A stretch of DNA of 7,069 bases from Bacteroidales bacterium (lineage in GTDB: Bacteria; Bacteroidota; Bacteroidia; Bacteroidales; UBA932), in assembly GCA_024401945.1 (NCBI GenBank), contig JAKSKC010000073.1, positions 1 through 7,069 of the forward strand, given 5' to 3'. Below, in pieces: positions 6,751 through 7,069 of this stretch. Under the pieces are notes generated by a model. The model was not told the origin of the DNA. It worked only from the letters and a program-made list of their open reading frames with translations, and did not search any database. Position 1 is the first letter of the stretch, and every line of letters starts with the position of its first letter. Made by a program: the position numbers and the translations under genes.

Positions 6751-7069
6751 AACAGTCCGTATGCTTCGTCCGCTATTTTCTGAGCTGCGTCCGGAAGGGC
6801 CATCGCAGCTATGTTCTTCTCCATTTCAGCTATCCTGCCGCCGTCTGCGAGCAGTTCCACCGCCGTGGACATAAGTTCCCTGACAGCGTCCTGATCCTTT
6901 ACCAGGACTGCGGCGTCCCTGTTCACCAGAGCCATTGCATTGTGGGTCTGGTGGTCCTCCGCCACGTTGGGTGAAGGAACGAAGATGCAGGCCTTGTGCG
7001 CGGCGCAGAGCTCCGATATCGAAGATGCCCCCGAGCGTGAGATCACGATGTCCGCCATCGCGTAGGCGA
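6747..7069 (-). CDS. murG: UDP-GlcNAc:lipid I transferase MurG, C-terminal part (5' end outside window)
   Basis: MurG is a peripheral membrane glycosyltransferase that adds GlcNAc to lipid I to make lipid II. The frame is open to the right edge. The first whole codon is at 7067, and AYA precedes the Met at 7058, so that Met is internal rather than a start. The 106 visible residues carry the donor-sugar-binding part of the second Rossmann domain. SRSGASSISEL (10-20) includes the Glu that in E. coli MurG contacts the UDP ribose. PSPNVAEDHQTHNA (31-44) includes the Gln that contacts GlcNAc in E. coli. A helical tail follows, ending DEAYGLL. The PSPNVAEDHQ wording is the form common in Bacteroidota. 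The acceptor-binding N-terminal domain is not in view. It is the first gene of the visible operon, and ftsW is the expected neighbour upstream. Confidence 0.95.
   Translation of the reverse strand, partial: AYAMADIVISRSGASSISELCAAHKACIFVPSPNVAEDHQTHNAMALVNRDAAVLVKDQDAVRELMSTAVELLADGGRIAEMEKNIAAMALPDAAQKIADEAYGLL

Noticed and set aside
1816..7069. Internal promoters of the Bacteroidota type (TAnnTTTG at -7) on the minus strand
   Set aside because: A by-eye scan found no convincing match near any gene start. An internal promoter cannot be excluded without transcript data.
1..7069. CRISPR arrays, tRNA or rRNA genes, insertion sequences, long direct or inverted repeats
   Set aside because: The window is almost entirely covered by core coding genes, and I saw no repeat pattern or RNA-gene signature on either strand.

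Overview
The window is a stretch of a bacterial chromosome carrying the 3' end of a division and cell-wall (dcw) cluster. Protein features point to a Bacteroidota, most likely Bacteroidales, with fairly GC-rich DNA. TruB is short and lacks a visible PUA tail. GluRS reads KLSKRDGDK and its downstream sequence resembles Bacteroides GltX. FtsA is long and carries an FGAG-type phosphate-2 loop. The gene order is murG-murC-ftsQ-ftsA-ftsZ with no ddl or murB, and the starts have no good Shine-Dalgarno sequences. The genus is not resolved; Rikenellaceae-like or uncultured Bacteroidales lineages are guesses only.

Layout: positions 2-286 hold the 3' end of truB on the plus strand. Everything else is on the minus strand and is read from the right edge leftwards: murG (3' part, 7069-6747), murC (6750-5392), ftsQ (5395-4619), ftsA (4615-3059), ftsZ (3048-1816) and gltX (1819-297). 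gltX converges on truB with only 10 bases between the stop codons. There is no intergenic space longer than 10 bases. I found no RNA gene, mobile element, CRISPR array or clear terminator.

The genes work together. MurG makes lipid II at the membrane, and MurC adds L-Ala to UDP-MurNAc earlier in the same pathway. FtsQ is the bitopic divisome scaffold, FtsA tethers FtsZ to the membrane, and FtsZ forms the Z ring. Three junctions are 4-base ATGA stop/start overlaps (murG/murC, murC/ftsQ, ftsZ/gltX), one gap is 3 bases (ftsQ/ftsA) and one is 10 bases (ftsA/ftsZ). This indicates a single, translationally coupled operon that also includes a glutamyl-tRNA synthetase.

The one clear anomaly is a single-base frameshift in gltX near position 976, just after the KLSKR motif. 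It splits an otherwise intact and well-conserved 507-residue synthetase. An assembly or sequencing error in a short G run is the most likely cause, but a real lesion is possible. Lesser points are the long Ala/Pro/Glu-rich linker of FtsA, its atypical phosphate loops, and the position of gltX directly behind ftsZ. I see no evidence of a new system: this is mostly an ordinary core region.
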